Assembly (NCBI GenBank): GCA_018806915.1
Contig: JAGKQI010000091.1
Span: forward strand, 2,914,001-2,978,000
Direction: 5' to 3'
From: Phytophthora colocasiae
Lineage: Eukaryota > Oomycota > Peronosporomycetes > Peronosporales > Peronosporaceae
DNA length: 64,000 bases
Shown: positions 19,667 through 29,744 of the stretch, one piece after another
Numbering within the stretch: the first letter of the stretch is position 1
How the letters are laid out: every line of letters begins with the position of its first letter
The notes under the pieces: generated by a model
The model's input: only the letters and a program-made list of their open reading frames with translations
What the model was told of the DNA's origin: nothing
Databases searched by the model: none
Program-made: the position numbers and the translations under genes

Positions 19667-22122
19667 TCACGAGCACCGCAAGCACTTCAGCTCAGGCAGT
19701 ATTTCTGCAAATACATTGCAAAGTGAAATTGCATACACCTCAAGATATTGAATGTCGGTAGATGCCGTACCTCTCAGAACGTCAATATGAGCTTGCGAAA
19801 GCGAGCACCCATACACAGACAATGATTGCAATTCCTTCAGGGCTAATGGGCAACGGATTTTCAAAATCAGTGTTAGTGACATTTATGCAAAGGATAAAGA
19901 TATAAGCTCACGAGATAGATGACGAAGAGAGAGCGCCGAGATGCCCGTGTTGGACAGATTCAAGCATCGCAGACCAGTCAGTGATCGCAGATAGAATAGC
20001 GACTTGGTCCGGATATTTCTAAAAAGAAGTTCACACACATTAGTTTTGTAGATGCAGACGACAACTGTACAAGCCCTACCTATTTTGACTCAGGTTCAGA
20101 GACGTCAACGACGTCAACTTTGAAATGAGCCCCACACCACGGTCGCCGATGTTGCCGCCACATATCGACAGCTCTTGGAGCTTATGCAACGGAACGAGGT
20201 GCATGAGCCCATTGTCTGTTATGCTTCAATAACAAGAAAGAATCGTCAATCTCAGTAACACAACTATTTCTACGATCAAGTACTACTTACTTCGTGCCAA
20301 ACAAGTCCAGCCTTTCGAGTCCCGAGAGGAACGACAGATTCGCCAGTGTTCTATTGGTGATCCCCGATGCATCTAAGCGGAGTATACGCAACTCTTTCAA
20401 TTTTGCCAGGCCGGCCGTCCCATTATCGCTGATCTCAGTATTCGAAATGTTCAATGCTTTCAAGTTTCTGGCACCGTTGCAAATTTCCACCAGCCCAAAA
20501 TCTGTTAGAGCTGTCTCGGCTAACTCGAGACGTTCAAGGTGCTTTAGGCGGCTGATAAATTGGAATCCTCTGCGTAGCGCAATAAACACATATCCATGGG
20601 TCAGTGCTTCACTCAAGACTATTTCTACAAAAAGCGTACCTCTTCATAATGCGGCACTTGCGCAGCTCCAATTCTTGTAATTGTGTCAGGTATTGCAACA
20701 CCGCTGCATCTGATTCAGCAAAGGCAGTGTATCCGAGCAGCAGGACCTGAAGTTGTGCCCACTCCGTAGGAATTGAATGAATCTTGCTACAATGTCGTGC
20801 GTCAAAGTACTTCAAATTCGTCAGATCAGTGAGCGATCTCATGCCATCGTCGGGGATTTCTGTGCAGCCGCGGATTACCAGGACTTCTAAGCTTTTGATC
20901 TGGCCAATTTTCAACATCGCTTTCTCACTGCTTCGCCGAACAACTTGTTAGAGACTACTTCTGTATCAGGGCTCAATAAGTAGCACTTACCTCAATCGAC
21001 AACTTGCAACGTCAAGCTCCCGTAACTTTGTGAACCACAATGCAAATTCGTCAACGGCGAGGTCTGTTAATTTTCCACAGCGTCTAACCCGTAGTTTCTC
21101 CAGGTTTGCCATCTTACGCAAGGACTTCACTCCTTTATCCGTCAATTTGCGACATCCAACCTGCAATTTCAATAAAGCAACGCCTGTCAGTTCATTCTTC
21201 TAGTGCACACAGCTACTGTGAACTATACCAGTTGTAGTGCCTTGAGGTGCTTTAGTTCGCCAAGAGTCTTCAAGCATTTGTCGTCCAAATCGATACACCC
21301 CGACAAATTCAAATCTGTCAATTTTGTCGAGAATTTCAGCATCTCGATCGATTCCCTCGACAACGAGGTGCATCCTTGGAACGACGCAACTACGAGATTC
21401 GGTAGCCTGTTTACATGTCTTCCCCACTCGGATCCCATTTGCTGCAGATGGATACACCCGGAAACATCGATACTCTTCAAGCTCTCCAGTGTCGTCTCAG
21501 GAATATCATCGAACCACGAGTCCTCCACATCCTGTTGATCTGCCAAGCTCCACTCCAGCAATAAGTACGGCACTAAAGCCTGGAATTGAGGCTTGTCTAG
21601 CACATAGTGTTGTTTTAGCCATTGTAGCACACTGGACGCCAATTCTGGCGGTAGAACACCAGCTTGGAGAACATCTTGATGACGAACCAGTAATTGGGCA
21701 CACAGACTGCGTACGCTCAGCTCCAGTAGAGTGAGAGGAGCGAATCTACCTCTTGTAGTCTTTTGGTAGTGTTCACCCACATAAGGAGCTGTAGCTCTTG
21801 CATGAGCTCCTGTTTTTGACTTGTGTGGCTTCTTGCCGTGACTCTTGCTCTTATTTTTGCTTCTCTTGCTCTGTGAACGTCTGCCTTTCGGTTTGGAGAC
21901 GAATGGGAAGGGAAAAGACACATAATTCGCCAGAGATTGATTCACAGAGGCCCCTGAAGACGCAGAAGAAGACGAAGAGAGCGACGAAGAGGACGAGGCG
22001 GCAGCCAGTGGTGCAGGCACGTACAACTGGTTGTAGTTAGCGCTCATGGCGGAGGCTGAGGCGCGCGGTAGTGACAGCAGCGGGTCGTCCAAGTGCTGGC
22101 AGCGGCAGCACGAGGCGCCCAT
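19667..22122 (-). CDS. Leucine-rich repeat protein with N-myristoylation signal
   Basis: Seven exons are modelled by phase: 22122-21229, 21160-20991, 20927-20640, 20569-20291, 20223-20080, 20018-19912 and 19842-19667. Together they give exactly 685 codons plus a stop. The protein starts MGASCCRCQHL, a glycine-2 and cysteine context typical of N-myristoylation plus palmitoylation, so it is probably held at a membrane. A Ser-rich and Lys/Arg-rich linker follows, then from about residue 230 a long series of LRRs of the cysteine-containing (AMN1-like) type, for example SLKSIDVSGCIHL, LTDLNLSGCIDLDDKCL and RLELAETALTDFGL. Several exons hold about two to four repeats and join in phase 2. Such proteins usually serve as binding scaffolds; no kinase, F-box or NB-ARC domain is seen. 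Confidence 0.8.
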
Positions 22123-22485
22123 AGAGGATTTTATTAGATTTGAGCTCAAAGAGTGAATGTCGGCGGAGAATGCCAAGCAAATGACTTAAAATTTGTATAC
22201 CTTGAAACTTCAACCAACGGATTTTACCACTTCAACGATAAATGCTTTATAAAGGTTTGAGTTATGAAAGGAATATATAAAATAAAAGGCAAATTAAATA
22301 AAGATATAATTAGTGAAGTAGGGTACATGTGGAACAGCATCAAGTATCGAAGGATGTCTTTTCGTGTCTTTGTACATCTTCAGAAATGTATGCTCTCGAT
22401 TAAGTGCGATCAGGCCATTTTCGACACATTAGCGACACTTCAGTCTCAACGACAAAGTGAACTGCTTCAACTGAACCAAGAAAAG

Positions 22486-23418
22486 ATGATGGCGTCTAGT
22501 GCTCCAAGTTCTCCGTCTCTGCAGCGTGTGGCGACGCCCTTTGGCTACGGATCGCTGCATGATAATGAAGAGGAGCCGGAGAGTGCGGCGTCGCCCGAAG
22601 GAGCGCGTCAGGGCTTCGCACACGTCGAATTCCCATGGGGACATGCATATGTCCATGCAGATTTGGTGGCTGCGGTACCAGTTTTCACGTTCTACGCGCT
22701 CTCCAAGACGCAGCACCTCAAGTTTTCGCTGCCTTTTGCGTTAACTAGTACGGGAGAGGAGATGGTGAAAGCTGTGCGCTGCCATCTCGATCTGGGACCG
22801 AATATCGCCGTCTCACTTGTGCAGACCGACAGTGTGAGCAAACACGAGATCCGCCCCCATCTTAAACTGGGAGAATGTACTATCGGAGCGGGTCCGGAGC
22901 ATCCGGTGCTAGTGCTGCAGACACCCATGGTGCAATTCGACAAGAAGAAGAGCTCGTTCTACATTTTGCTGCAGGAAGAGGACACGCGCGCGATACAAGT
23001 GGCGAAAGGATGTGGCTCTGTGTTGGGCAACTGCGAAGTGGCATGTGGGATTAAGTACTGGGAAGTAAAGCTGCAAAGTGCTAGAGGTGGTGATGGGGTG
23101 TTTGTGGGTGTTGCGGCTGCAGATTTGGCTCTCAACAGCAGCGTCTTGAGTCGCGGCGTGTTCTGGGGCATCTCCTGCGCCACGGGACACAAGTTTCACG
23201 ACACAATTGAGTACTACGCAGACCCATGCAAGGACGGAGATGTAGTGGGTGTGTTGCTAGACATGGAGTACGGCCGACTTAGCTTCTACTTGAACGGACG
23301 GAATCTGGGTGTCGCATTCTGTAGCATCCAAGCCAAGAAGCTGTGTCCAGTATTTTCAATGACCTTCATCGGACAAAATATCAAGCTGCTACCTACAGCA
23401 TCGCCCCCGATGCCGTAA
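22486..23418 (+). CDS. SPRY-domain protein
   Basis: This 310-residue protein starts at ATG 22486 (MMASSAPSSPSLQ); the frame is open further upstream but that stretch looks non-coding and AT-rich. An uncharacterised N-terminal half (HVEFPWGHAYVHADL and onward) leads into a SPRY/B30.2 fold from about residue 185. Typical landmarks are GIKYWEVKL, GVFVGVAAADL, VFWGISCATGHKF, GDVVGVLLDMEYGRLSFYLN and LCPVFSMTF. SPRY domains bind short peptide motifs in partner proteins, often in ubiquitin ligases, but no RING, SOCS or LisH module is seen here. It is divergent from the LRR gene, with 363 bp between start codons. Confidence 0.75.
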   Translation: MMASSAPSSPSLQRVATPFGYGSLHDNEEEPESAASPEGARQGFAHVEFPWGHAYVHADLVAAVPVFTFYALSKTQHLKFSLPFALTSTGEEMVKAVRCHLDLGPNIAVSLVQTDSVSKHEIRPHLKLGECTIGAGPEHPVLVLQTPMVQFDKKKSSFYILLQEEDTRAIQVAKGCGSVLGNCEVACGIKYWEVKLQSARGGDGVFVGVAAADLALNSSVLSRGVFWGISCATGHKFHDTIEYYADPCKDGDVVGVLLDMEYGRLSFYLNGRNLGVAFCSIQAKKLCPVFSMTFIGQNIKLLPTASPPMP

Positions 23419-23680
23419 CAGAAGAAACTCCGGTGTTTTCATTTGGCCCATTCTACTCCGTTTGCAGAACTCTTTTCAGGAGCCCAGCACTTATCTCAAT
23501 ACTACTTAACATAAAATAACAACCAAACCTGTACAGTCTGCTGAGAGCAGACACCAAAGTGAGTCTTTGAACATTGAAATCATTCCGGTGTTGCAAACTC
23601 CGGTTAAAGCTACATGTGAATTTACGGCGTGTACAATGTAAATGTATTCTTTTCGAGTATTCTTTTCGCCAAATCTTCCG

Positions 23681-23696
23681 GTTCATTTTGCAATTT
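23681..23696 (+). promoter_or_regulatory. Oomycete Inr/FPR core promoter
   Basis: GTTCATTTTGCAATTT is identical to the element in front of copy A (3729-3744). It lies 79 bp upstream of the copy B start codon at 23775. The flanking sequence TCGCCAAATCTTCCG before it is also shared, so the whole promoter was duplicated with the gene. Confidence 0.75.
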
Positions 23697-23774
23697 GCTT
23701 GTTGTCCTGCGACGAGGTATTTAGACCAACGCAGCTGCAGACTACAGTACTACACCTTGCATTATTCCCTCGAC

Positions 23775-24530
23775 ATGGCGGTATCTCGTATTAACCAGGA
23801 AATCGCGAAATCTTTGCCAGTTGGGATCTCGCAGGTTCCACAAGGGTGTGTGTGCAAAGCGACACTAGAGGAGTGGAATGCGTACCAAGATGCGGAGAAC
23901 CAGGAGCTGAGATCGACACGTATGGAGTGGGTTGATGGGGAAATTATTATCGTCGAGCTGCCATCATTTGAGCACGGAGCTTTCGTTGGTGCCTTTGGTA
24001 CGGAAGTTATCAGACAACCAGTTGTGTGGAGATACCTCAAGAGCTACCGTGATGGATACGTATCAAATCGGCCCCCTCGTCAACCAAGGTATGAGGCCGA
24101 CGACAGCTTCGGCCCTCTATCACGAGCGGGATCTCGATTGCCAACAGGGTTAACAAATTTTCGAGATTGGCGCACACTCGTGTTGGAAGTTGGCTATTCG
24201 CGAGGATGGGGTACACAACGTGGTTCTCTTGACTGGAAGGCACGAAAGTGGGCTGGAGTTCGTGGCGTACGCTTTGTGGTGTGTGTGGCCGTCACGGAAA
24301 ATCTGGCGACGGCTGAGTACAAGCTGTACACAGTACAAGCTGATACGAATCGACTTCCAGATCTTGCCCCACAACCGGTTGTTGCCCCAAGAACAGAAAT
24401 TCGTTTCGACGCGCGTGAGCTGTTGGGTTTGCAACCAGGCGATCCAATTCCGCTTGATCCATCCGGGATTCCGTTTCCAGATCCACTTATTGTGGACTTG
24501 TATGAGGTCCTCCAAGAAGCGCTCAGCTAA
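23775..24530 (+). CDS. Uma2-like (PD-(D/E)XK fold) protein, copy B
   Basis: This 251-residue protein has the same length as copy A and differs at scattered positions, many conservative. All proposed active-site blocks are kept: MEWVDGEIIIVELPSFEH, YEADDSFGP, TLVLEVGYSRGWG and LDWKARKWAG. The frame could extend upstream of 23775, but the core promoter at 23681-23696 and homology to the other copies support the Met at 23775. It is followed at about 24720 by only a scrap of the TauD dioxygenase that accompanies the other copies. Role unknown; see copy A for the basis of the family call. Confidence 0.6.
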   Translation: MAVSRINQEIAKSLPVGISQVPQGCVCKATLEEWNAYQDAENQELRSTRMEWVDGEIIIVELPSFEHGAFVGAFGTEVIRQPVVWRYLKSYRDGYVSNRPPRQPRYEADDSFGPLSRAGSRLPTGLTNFRDWRTLVLEVGYSRGWGTQRGSLDWKARKWAGVRGVRFVVCVAVTENLATAEYKLYTVQADTNRLPDLAPQPVVAPRTEIRFDARELLGLQPGDPIPLDPSGIPFPDPLIVDLYEVLQEALS

Positions 24531-25314
24531 CCCAAGCGTGTTCAGCGACGACGACTTGACTCAACCACAGTGATGCTAGTTCACGTCACACCGATTATGC
24601 ATGCAAGTGTCCGACACGTTGCTTTTTTTTCATGATTTTGAGTATCTTATGAGTTAATCGTCAAAAACATTTCCGACACTTCAGTTCTTCATCAACAGAC
24701 AGGAAAGATTGGTCCCAACATGCTGCATCGATATGCCCGCGTAACGTTGAGATCATCAGAAATGGTGAAACACGAGAGCAGATACCAAAAGTGAATATTA
24801 AGTATTCGTAAACGCAAGCTGACACAACGTTTACTTGTACATGTACTTCGAAGTGTTATTTCCTAACGAACTGTACTTGTAGTATTTCCAGAGTACACGG
24901 CAACCGGGTGTATTCATGTAGCTCTCCAAGCACCTGGACGCAAAGGCAACCCCCAGAATGTACCCAACACGAATTTGCCATACCAACTTCAAACGCAATA
25001 CCGGGGTCAGGCAGTGGCAGCCTAGTGAATCATACACAACGGGCAGTTCGGACACTTTCTAATCGAACTCTGGCGTAGCCAAGCTGAAACGACTGGAATC
25101 CACAATGCGAAGCACATCGGTATTTGATTGCTTCTCTACTCTCGCTGCTTGCCGAGTTGCCTTCACCCTCAACACTTCACTTTGAAATTATCTCTCGTCT
25201 ATCACCCCGTCCCAAGCATTTGTCCCTGTTTCAGCCAATGCTGGGCAACGCAGCTGCAGGCGGATTCTCTGCTGCTAGAACCACCGCTACCCAACAACAC
25301 CCCGACGACTTGGA
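24531..25314. other. Intergenic with TauD dioxygenase scrap
   Basis: At about 24720-24765 the sequence (tgctgcatcgatatgcc and gttgagatcatc) matches the region of the intact TauD gene around 26885-26940 that encodes the iron-binding segment, in the same orientation. The rest of that gene is gone. The stretch CATCAACAGACAGGAAAG just before it matches the 3' flank of copy A. Unit B was therefore once a complete Uma2-TauD pair. No other gene is seen up to the next Uma2 copy. Confidence 0.55.
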
Positions 25315-26064
25315 ATGGCGGTGACCCGTATTAACCAGGAAATCGCGAAATCTTTGCCGGTTGGGATCTCGCAGGTTCCGCAAGGGTGTGTGTGCAATGC
25401 GACACTAAAAGAGTGGAATGCGTACCAAGAAACGGAGGACCAGGAGGTGAGATCTTCATTGATGGAGTGGATTGATGGCGAGATTTTTATCGTCGAGCTG
25501 CCATCAGAAGAACACGAGTGTTTCGTGGAGGGGTTTGGCGTGGCGATAACTTGTCAACCTGGTGTGGACAGATACCTAATGGGCCATGGAGCTTCATATT
25601 TGTCAAACCGTCGTGCCAATCAACCAAGGTATGAGGCCGACAAAAGCTACGGACCTAGGCGACGAACAGGATCTCAATTACCACGAGGGCTAGCAATTTA
25701 TAGTGATTGGCGCACACTCGTGTTGGAAGTTGGCTATTCGCGAGGATGGGGAGAACAACGTGGGTTTCTTGACTGGAAGGCGCAGAAGTGGGCTCGAGTT
25801 CGTGGCGTGCGCTATGTGGTGTGTGTGGCCGTCACGGAAAATATGGCGGCTGCAGAGTACAAAATGTACACTGTTCAAGCTGGCATGAGACGACTCCCTC
25901 CTCAGGCCCCACAACCGATCGTCGCCCCAAGAACAGAGATACGTTTCGACGCGCGTGCGCTTCTAGGCTTGGAACCTGGCGATCCAATTCCGCGCGATCC
26001 ATCCGGAGTTCCAGACCCACTCGTTGTGGACTTATTCGAGGTCCTCCAGGAAACACTAGCTTAA
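25315..26064 (+). CDS. Uma2-like (PD-(D/E)XK fold) protein, copy C (divergent)
   Basis: This 249-residue protein is the most divergent of the three copies. The first 30 codons and the central core are nearly the same, while the segment from about residue 58 to 115 differs strongly (EEHECFVEGFGVAITCQPGV, GASYLSNRRANQPRYEADKSYGP). The acidic site shows EADK in place of EADD, keeping one aspartate. The core strand LVLEVGYSRGWG and the lysine in LDWKAQKWA remain. Two to three residues are deleted near the C-terminus. The upstream region keeps the word ACGCAGCTGCAG but has lost the perfect Inr/FPR sequence, so its expression may differ. It is convergent with the intact TauD gene, with stops about 155 bp apart. 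Confidence 0.6.
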   Translation: MAVTRINQEIAKSLPVGISQVPQGCVCNATLKEWNAYQETEDQEVRSSLMEWIDGEIFIVELPSEEHECFVEGFGVAITCQPGVDRYLMGHGASYLSNRRANQPRYEADKSYGPRRRTGSQLPRGLAIYSDWRTLVLEVGYSRGWGEQRGFLDWKAQKWARVRGVRYVVCVAVTENMAAAEYKMYTVQAGMRRLPPQAPQPIVAPRTEIRFDARALLGLEPGDPIPRDPSGVPDPLVVDLFEVLQETLA

Positions 26065-26219
26065 CGGAAGCGTGTTCAACGAAGACGGGGTGGTTTTCAA
26101 CTACAATGGTGCTAAGTCGCTTCGTGATGCAAGCAGGAATGTCGTACGAGGCGTTGCCATTTACATGTAGTTTCGAATTGATACTTTCAATACACATTAT
26201 TTCACGAACGCCACGCTCC

Positions 26220-27353
26220 TCATTCATATAGCTTGTCATAAGGACCCATGACACCTTCACTGCTTGCTAGGTTGCATTGACGGAAGAGTCTCTTCTCGCT
26301 GGAGCTAAACGCACCCACGACTGAGTGAAGAACGCCTTGGTTGTTGAATAACACTAGATCGCCTTCCTCCCAATCGTGAGCGTACACGTACTTGGGAGCG
26401 ATTGCTGGTCGTTGCAAGCGGTGCACTAACTCCCGTACCTCTTCCAGGTCGTCCATCTTGCTCCCGTCGGGAAGGTGAATAGCACGGATTGCACTAGGGT
26501 GGATCTGAAGTGCTAGCTTATCAGTAACCGGGTTCTTCCAGCACATTGGCAAGATCTTGATGTCTTTCTTGTCGATAGGTGGTAGCTGGTCAAGAGGCAG
26601 CTCAAGTCCTTCGGATACTATACCAAGCCCATCCGAACGTGAATGTGCAGGAGACATCCAGACGTACGGGTGTGGCGCATACTCGATCTTGGTATTACGG
26701 ACAAACTCCTTGTCTTCTTCTGATAGAATATCGTACATGTTCTGCCCCGACACGAACGCGGTCGTTCCCAGCGAGACATTCAACTCATCGCCCGTGCCAT
26801 CGTCGTATCGGAGCGTTTGTCGGCGAGCAGCAGGCACCTTCACAGCCAAAAGAGACGTCACCTTCGGTGGATTCAACTTGTACAGTGCTGCATCGATATG
26901 CCAGCGATAGAAACGCGTGAAGTTGAGATCATCCTCATCAGGGATGACAGTCTTATGGAACGTTTTGTGATGCGGATGATTAAGCGTAAAGTCCTTCAGT
27001 CCTTCGTACTCGTCGTAGTGTCCATGGCCGATGATTTGGACTTGCGGTTGATGCGGCACAGTCTTGAGATCGGGGTGCAGCACTGAACGCTTTACGTCGA
27101 GTGTCTTGCCATGACCGTAGGTCGATGAAGCTGGATCAAAGCGTCTGGTTAACTCGTATTGAGCACGAGCTGAGACGTTTTGCTGGTTCTTAAGCACGAC
27201 AACGTGTGCGTTGTACAGCGTTTTGCGGATGATGTCGAAATCGTTATCAGAGAGGTTCTCGAGGTCGACGTTGGTGATGACTGCACCGAAGTCAACGGCG
27301 GAGCCTTCCGATGGGGCTTGGATAGGAGTGACTTGGATGGATTGTACGGTCAT
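26220..27353 (-). CDS. TauD/TfdA-type Fe(II)/2-oxoglutarate dioxygenase
   Basis: This single-exon gene encodes 377 residues. The TauD/TfdA fold is indicated by the N-terminal GAVITNVDLENLSDNDFDII segment, the metal motif WHIDAAL (H152, D154) and the distal histidine in NNQGVLHSVVGAF (H343) with a following arginine (KRLFR) suited to binding 2-oxoglutarate. Family members oxidise taurine, sulfonates, phenoxyacetates, carnitine precursors or similar small acids; the substrate here cannot be told from sequence. ATG 27353 is supported by the paralogue at 5881. It sits convergent with a Uma2-like gene, as does the broken copy at 4.8-5.9 kb, and both share about 200 bp of upstream sequence. Confidence 0.8.
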   Translation of the reverse strand: MTVQSIQVTPIQAPSEGSAVDFGAVITNVDLENLSDNDFDIIRKTLYNAHVVVLKNQQNVSARAQYELTRRFDPASSTYGHGKTLDVKRSVLHPDLKTVPHQPQVQIIGHGHYDEYEGLKDFTLNHPHHKTFHKTVIPDEDDLNFTRFYRWHIDAALYKLNPPKVTSLLAVKVPAARRQTLRYDDGTGDELNVSLGTTAFVSGQNMYDILSEEDKEFVRNTKIEYAPHPYVWMSPAHSRSDGLGIVSEGLELPLDQLPPIDKKDIKILPMCWKNPVTDKLALQIHPSAIRAIHLPDGSKMDDLEEVRELVHRLQRPAIAPKYVYAHDWEEGDLVLFNNQGVLHSVVGAFSSSEKRLFRQCNLASSEGVMGPYDKLYE

Positions 27354-27799
27354 ATTGTAGCGCTTGAGTTGTCGAAGGCAAATTGCAAAGTGATCGCATG
27401 CAGCACAACCGATGAGAGGAAGGCCGTTTCAATCAAATGGCGCATTCAGTTTCGCTAGTAGGTCACATGTGGCACTACGCGCTGCGCGTCACGCAACTCG
27501 CATGCAGTCGTTGCTGAGAACGGACCATCAAACACAAAGTTCAATGCTGTGAATGCATTGCATTTGTACAATATACACGAGGGCGAGCTGGGAGTTTTCG
27601 GCCTAAAAACATGGCAAACCAAGTTCGAAAGTATCGAATCCTGTTACCATAATGATCGTGTTGGAATTGAGTTTATTCGACGGGCATGAACTATCCTGAA
27701 TGGTAAATCCAAATCCGGTCGGCTCTCGACACGATCTTCTTAGTAGCGAGTTCATCAGACTGACACGACTGGCCTAGGCTCCACATTGAACATCGGAGC

Positions 27800-28758
27800 C
27801 AGGGGTTCCGAAAATGTAATTGTTATTGCAAGCCAAAAAAATGCAATAAAAATAATTCTGCATGTTGCAATGCAGGTGTGCCAGAAAATTATTGGGATTA
27901 TTGCAGCGCAATATATAGACGAATGTACCGAAGGTGTATATTGGTAGATTATTGGGAACGATCTTGCGAACTGTACTCGCATTCCGACCTCACGAGTCAG
28001 TAAGCCCATGTACTTGATCAAACTGTCCGTAGATAAGCTGTCGATCTTCACGTAGTCGGTAGCAGCTTGCGACTCGCAAAACGTAAACGGAAGGTTGCAG
28101 GAGATCGTCATGTCGATCCAAGAGTAAATCTTGAAAGACTTGTCGTCGATGTAGCCCACAAGAGTGCCACTGTTGTTGCCGGCATTTGCATAGGAAGTTT
28201 GAGTGCCACATGAAGACATGCTGAAGGAGGTTGGTATACCCCGTGTTTGCCTCCATCTTGCGCTGAACACCACATCTACACTTGTAGTACGCTGTTACAT
28301 TTCCTTCAATGTTCTCGACATTTTTGTAGTAGAACTGAGCAACCTGCTTGGATGTATATGGCGCCGTCGACTTTTTCTTGTTGGTTGTCTCCTTTCTCGC
28401 TTTTTCATACGGTTGTTTTGGCTTGGGGGTATTTGAACGCTTGGGCAGAGCCTTGGACGACTTTGAGCGTGACGAATTCTTGAATGGAGCCATGGTAGAG
28501 GTGCTAAAACAGCAAATTTGAATCTGAATCGAGAAGCATGGTGACGCTTGAGACTAACAAAGCGCCCTGAACCACCAATCTACAATTAACCGGTTGGTTG
28601 GAACTTCCAACTTGGAAGACACTAGGGGTGCTGAAGGTTATTGGTCGGTAAACTTGAAAGAAAATAATTGGAAGCTTCGAAATGTGAACCTGGAAATAAA
28701 TTATTTTTTCGCTGAAAACGAAAAAAATAAATAATCAATGACATTTTCGGAACCCCTG
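27800..28758 (-). mobile_element. hAT DNA transposon, internally deleted, 959 bp
   Basis: The ends are perfect 18-bp inverted repeats (CAGGGGTTCCGAAAATGT at 27800-27817 and its complement at 28741-28758), with the CAGGG start typical of hAT elements. The flanking 8-bp target duplication ATCGGAGC is at 27792-27799 and 28759-28766. The interior carries the N-terminal part of a transposase on the minus strand and nothing resembling the catalytic or dimerisation domain. It is a deletion derivative that would depend on a transposase made elsewhere. The exact duplication suggests the insertion is fairly recent. Confidence 0.9.
27990..28493 (-). pseudogene. hAT transposase N-terminal fragment with BED zinc finger
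   Basis: The frame begins MAPFKNSSRSKSSKALPKRS (basic, Lys/Ser-rich) and leads into a BED-type zinc finger: VAQFYYKNVENIEG, then YYKCRCGVQRKM and TNLLQHVFMWH supply the C-x-C...H...H pattern. Near 28205 the frame changes. The continuation in another frame reads DDKSFKIYSWIDMTISCNLP and LSTDSLIKYMGLLTREVG, which resembles the hAT region after the zinc finger. The catalytic RNase H-like domain and the C-terminal dimerisation domain are absent. The protein could at most act as a truncated DNA-binding product. Confidence 0.65.
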
Positions 28759-29744
28759 ATCGGAGCCCTTGTCGGAGCAATTGCCACCCTTTTCTAGATA
28801 CTTCTGGTGAGCCTCTTCAGCGTCCCAGAACGTCTTGGCCGCCTCGATCTCCGTCACAATAGGCTTGTCCAGCTTCTTTTGGTGCTCCTCTTTTGATTCC
28901 AGTGCAATTTTGTGCTGCTCCTCGTCCTGGTAGTAGATACCGGAGCGATACTGCGTTCCAACATTATCCTCTTGGCGGTTCAGCGACGTCGGATCGTGGA
29001 TAGCCCAAAACACTTCAAGAAGTTCCTCATATGTCACTTGGCTCTCATCGAACGTGATCTTGATAGACTCAGCGTGGTTCGTTCGCCCCGTTACAACAGT
29101 GCGGTATGTCGGATTCTCGGTTTTGCCCTGCGAATAGCCCACGGAAGTCGCAATAACCACCCGGCACGTTGTCAAATGAACGCTGCACAGCCCAGAAACA
29201 ACCGGCGGCGAACGTAGCGATGCTGTACGTGGAGTTATCGGCAGTCATAACTGGGGAGAATGCGAAAATGAGGCACCCGAACAGAGGTGACGTCAAAAGT
29301 ATCAGGTAAGCACACTTGATGTCCAATGAACGCTTCAGGATTTAATGACAGCCAGCGGATTGGTGTTGAAGAACAAGATGCTCAATAAAAAAGTCGAGTT
29401 TGTGAAATGCACTTCAAAGAGATAGAGAACCTCACAAATTGTGAGTCACAATGCCATTGTCAATATCAAGCCTTCTCTTCTATAATTACATGAACATACT
29501 CCGCTATCTTCAAAGGATTAACTCTTTCCAACGTTCTTCTTTACCAGCATCAGAAAAACCTCGTTTCTAGAAACTCAACGCCTCTCTCTAATTGGCTGGT
29601 ACCAAATAAAACCTCAAACGGTACGAGACTTCCACACTTTTATCTTTACAAAAGAAGATGCTCTTCGGCTGCGTAGCACCTCATTTCCGCATTGTCCGCC
29701 GCAGACTTCCGTCTCAATTCCTGCATTCATCCAGAGTCTTCGCT

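Larger units (their letters stand above)
27774..29248 (-). pseudogene. Peptide methionine sulfoxide reductase A, disrupted by hAT element
   Basis: An msrA-like gene from ATG 29248 ([19 protein letters not shown], with the catalytic Cys in GCFW) is broken twice. One extra base near 29163 shifts the frame after NVPG. A 959-bp hAT element is inserted just before the last codons. The 5' coding part runs 29248-28759. The original final codons and stop survive beyond the element at 27799-27774, recognisable because the 8-bp target duplication ATCGGAGC flanks the insertion. The reading frame after the shift retains [25 protein letters not shown] and the C-terminal YLEKGGNCSDKGS. It lies head to head with the intact msrA at 29745, about 500 bp apart. 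Confidence 0.85.
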
